Part shown: piece after piece, positions 61,489-64,000 of the stretch
Layout of the letters: each line of letters starts with the position of its first letter
Position numbering within the stretch: position 1 is the stretch's first letter
NCBI GenBank assembly: GCA_009823505.1
Contig: VZQC01000350.1
Span: forward strand, 1,017,799-1,081,798
Length of the DNA stretch: 64,000 bases
Direction of reading: 5' to 3'
Origin: Rhizomys pruinosus
Lineage: Eukaryota > Chordata > Mammalia > Rodentia > Spalacidae
Notes under the pieces: model-generated
Told to the model about the DNA's origin: nothing
Seen by the model: only the letters and a program-made list of their open reading frames with translations
The model's database searches: none
Position numbers and translations under genes: made by a program

Positions 61489-64000
61489 TTATTTAGAAAG
61501 TCTTTTCTACACCTAGTCTTATAAGTTGGTGCCAACCTTTCTTCTATCACCTTAAGAGTTTGGTGGTTTCACACTTGAGGTCTTTGATCCATTTGGAGTT
61601 GATTTTTGTACAAGGTGAGAGGTAGGGGTTTTAATTTTATTTTTCTACAAGTGGTGATCCAGTTTTGCCAACACTATTTGCTGAAGATGTGTCTTTCCTC
61701 ATGAGTCTTTTTCCCCTTGTTCAAATATGAGGTGGCTAAAATTGTATGTGCTCAAGTTTGATCTTCGTTTTGTTCCATTGGTCTTACCAGGTCTGTTTTT
61801 GTCCGTACCAGGCTGTTTTTATGACTATAAGCCCTGTAATATAGTTTGATGTCTGGTATAGAAATCCCCCTGTATTGCTCTTTTCGCTCAGGGTTGCTTT
61901 GACTATTCAGGGTCTTTTGTTTTTCCAAAGAATTTAAGAATTTTTTTCCCAAGCCTGTAAAAAATGCTCTTGGGATTTTAATTGGGATTGCACTGAATCT
62001 GTATATTAATTTGGGTATCGAAAGGAATTTTTACTATTGTAATTTCGTGATCCATGAGCAAGGGAGGTCTTTCCATCTTCTGATGTCTTCTTCAATCTTC
62101 CTTCTTCGGAGCTTGTATTTTTTGTTGTAGAGATCTTAGTGGTTTTGGTTAGGTTTATTCCTAGGTATTTTATTGTTTTTGAAGCTATGGTGTGTGAGGA
62201 AGGACTCCTTGTATTCCTTCTTCAGTTGTTGTTGTTGGTGTAGAGAAAGGCTACTGATTTTTTTAAGTTAAGTTTGTAACCCACTACTTTACTGAAATTT
62301 TAATCGTTTCAGGAGTTTTCTTGTGGAGTTTTTTAGCATCCCTTAGGTAAAGTATCATATCATCTGACAAAAGGATAGTTTACTCCTTTTTCCACTTAGT
62401 ATTCCTTCTTGCTTATTGCCCTAGCCAGTGTTTCAAGCACTATAGTGTAAGAGGGAGTGGTAGGACAAGGGGGGCAGTCCTTGTCGAGGTTTCCTACCTT
62501 TATGGGGGCCATCCTCTCTAATTTTCTCCACTTTAGGCCATGATAACTGGCTGTGGGTGTTATATATGGCTTTGATTATGTTGAGAAATATCCTTCCAGT
62601 CCAATTAACCTCTAAGACTTTAATCATGAAGGGATGCGGGATTTTGTCAAAGGCCTTTTCTGCATCGATTGGAGATGATGGTGTGGTTTTTTCAGTCCAG
62701 CATTTTATGGTTATGATATTTACTGACTTTTATGTTGTTGAATTATCCCTGCATCTTCTGTATGAATACAATTGATCATGGTTGATTTGCATTTTTGTGA
62801 GAATTTTTGCATCTGGGAGTTCATTAATGGCCGGGTTGTAGTTCTCTTTTTTTGGTGCATCCTTGCGTGGTTTTAGTATTAGAGTGATGTTGGCTTCATA
62901 AAGAAATTTGGGAGGTTTCCCTCGCTTGTATCTTCTGAACCGTTTGAGTAATAATGGCTGTATGTGTAGGTCCTCTAAATGTTTTATAGAATTCTGCTGT
63001 GAAACCATCTGGACCTGGCTTTTTGTTTGGGAGGTCACTTAAATTTTCAATTTCTTCATATGTTATGGGTCTGTTTTAAGCTGTCAATCTCTCTTGGTGT
63101 AGGTTGGTGATTCCTGGATTGCAGATATCATCCATTTCTCTTAGGTTCAAATTGGCAGGTATAAGGTTTTTGAAACGTGCTTTTCTTATGTCTGGATCTT
63201 TCACGGTGTAGTAGATTTTCCTCCCCTGAATTCTATAATTAGGAGTTGTCTTTCTTTTGTTAGTTAACTGGTAAGGTTGTCTATCTTGTTTATTCTCTCA
63301 AAGAACCAAAATTTGGGTTTCGTTATTTTTGTATTGTTTTTTTGTTTCATTTCTTGATTTCTGCTTTATTTTTGTTATTTCTTCCTGTCTGTGCGTTTTA
63401 GGGTTTATTTGTTGTTGTTTCTTGCAGTGTTTTTAGCTGTAGTGTTAGTTCATTTATCTGTGTCTTCTGTTTTTTTTTTTTAATATAGGCACCCGGGCTA
63501 TAAACTTCCTCTTAGACTGCTTTTAAAGTGTCCCATAGGTTTTGTGTGTTGTATTGTGTCATTTAGTTCAGGAATGCTTTTATTTCTTTCTATTTCCTCC
63601 TGACCCATTCATTATTCAGGAGTGTTTTTCAGTCTCCATGTGTTCATGTAATAGCAGATTATCCTGGTGTTGTATTGAGCCTTTGCACTATGGTCTGATA
63701 GATGCATGAGGGTATTTCAATTTTTGGGATATTTGTTGAGGTTTTTTCTGTGTCCAGTATGTGGTCAATTTTGGAGAATTCTGTGGGGTGCTGATAGAAG
63801 AGATTCTCTGGTGTTGGTGTGGGGAATACTGGAAGATGTCTGTGAGGTCCATTTCTTTTATTATTTATTTTGTATTTTTGAGACAGGGTCTCCCTTTAAG
63901 TACCAGCTGGCCTGGAGCTCATTCTGTAGACATAGCTGGCCTTGAACTCACAGAGATCCACCTGCCTTTTCTCCCAAGTGCTAGGATTAAAGGTTGTGTC
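61489..64000 (-). repeat. Indel-rich copy of L1 region 32010-34600
   Basis: Follows 32010-34600 throughout (ORF2 C-terminal domain, reverse transcriptase, linker, endonuclease), including the B1 at about 63880-64000. Missing single bases are common, which breaks every frame longer than about 100 codons. Confidence 0.9.

Noticed and set aside
1..64000. A new bacterial-style defence, toxin or operon system
   Set aside because: SINEs, L1 and receptor exons show mammalian DNA; there are no operons, ribosome-binding sites or phage genes.

Overview
This is mammalian DNA from a rodent of the mouse-like group. B1 and B2 SINEs sit beside many L1 elements, and the only protein genes are intronless olfactory-receptor coding exons. 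The B2 copies carry a tail unlike the house mouse or rat consensus as I remember it, so a different muroid or other myodont rodent is likely; I cannot name the species. Nothing prokaryotic is present. Most short open frames are pieces of L1 or retroviral remnants.

Layout. 0-2.4 kb: old L1 pieces. About 2.7-10.7 kb: olfactory-receptor unit 1, whose receptor (6656-7629) is broken by a 4-base deletion. 11-14.4 kb: rearranged L1, an unnamed repeat and an integrase/env remnant of an old class II endogenous retrovirus (ERV). 14783-20310: a minus-strand provirus with a 6-base target duplication, a type D-like architecture (betaretroviral gag, dUTPase-protease; gammaretroviral-type env), pol almost wholly deleted, and the 3' LTR reduced to a U5 stub fused to what looks like half of a constitutive transport element. 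18.08-23.2 kb (provirus 5' half, LTR and flank) is repeated in tandem at 23.4-28.6 kb, with a 180-base patch between the copies. 28-38.4 kb: L1 elements and an unnamed dispersed repeat. About 38.4-47 kb: receptor unit 2, whose receptor (41131-42126) has a full-length seven-helix frame but has lost the start codon used by its paralogue. 47-57.7 kb: more L1, an LTR element and two more copies of the unnamed repeat. 57737-64000: an indel-rich second copy of 41.94-45.2 kb joined, inside a B2 SINE, to a second copy of 31.8-34.6 kb.

Three single N bases (49194, 52506, 57736) lie at abrupt changes of content, and two of them border indel-rich copies of sequence found elsewhere in the window. This suggests patched draft assembly from noisy long reads, so the duplications ending at these points need to be separated from real biology. 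The tandem copy of the provirus half differs mainly by substitutions and looks more like real duplicated (or allelic) DNA.

The window holds no cooperating gene set. What it offers is a receptor-cluster duplication, a defective type D-like provirus with readable regulatory relics, and several rearrangement scars that can be dated against each other.
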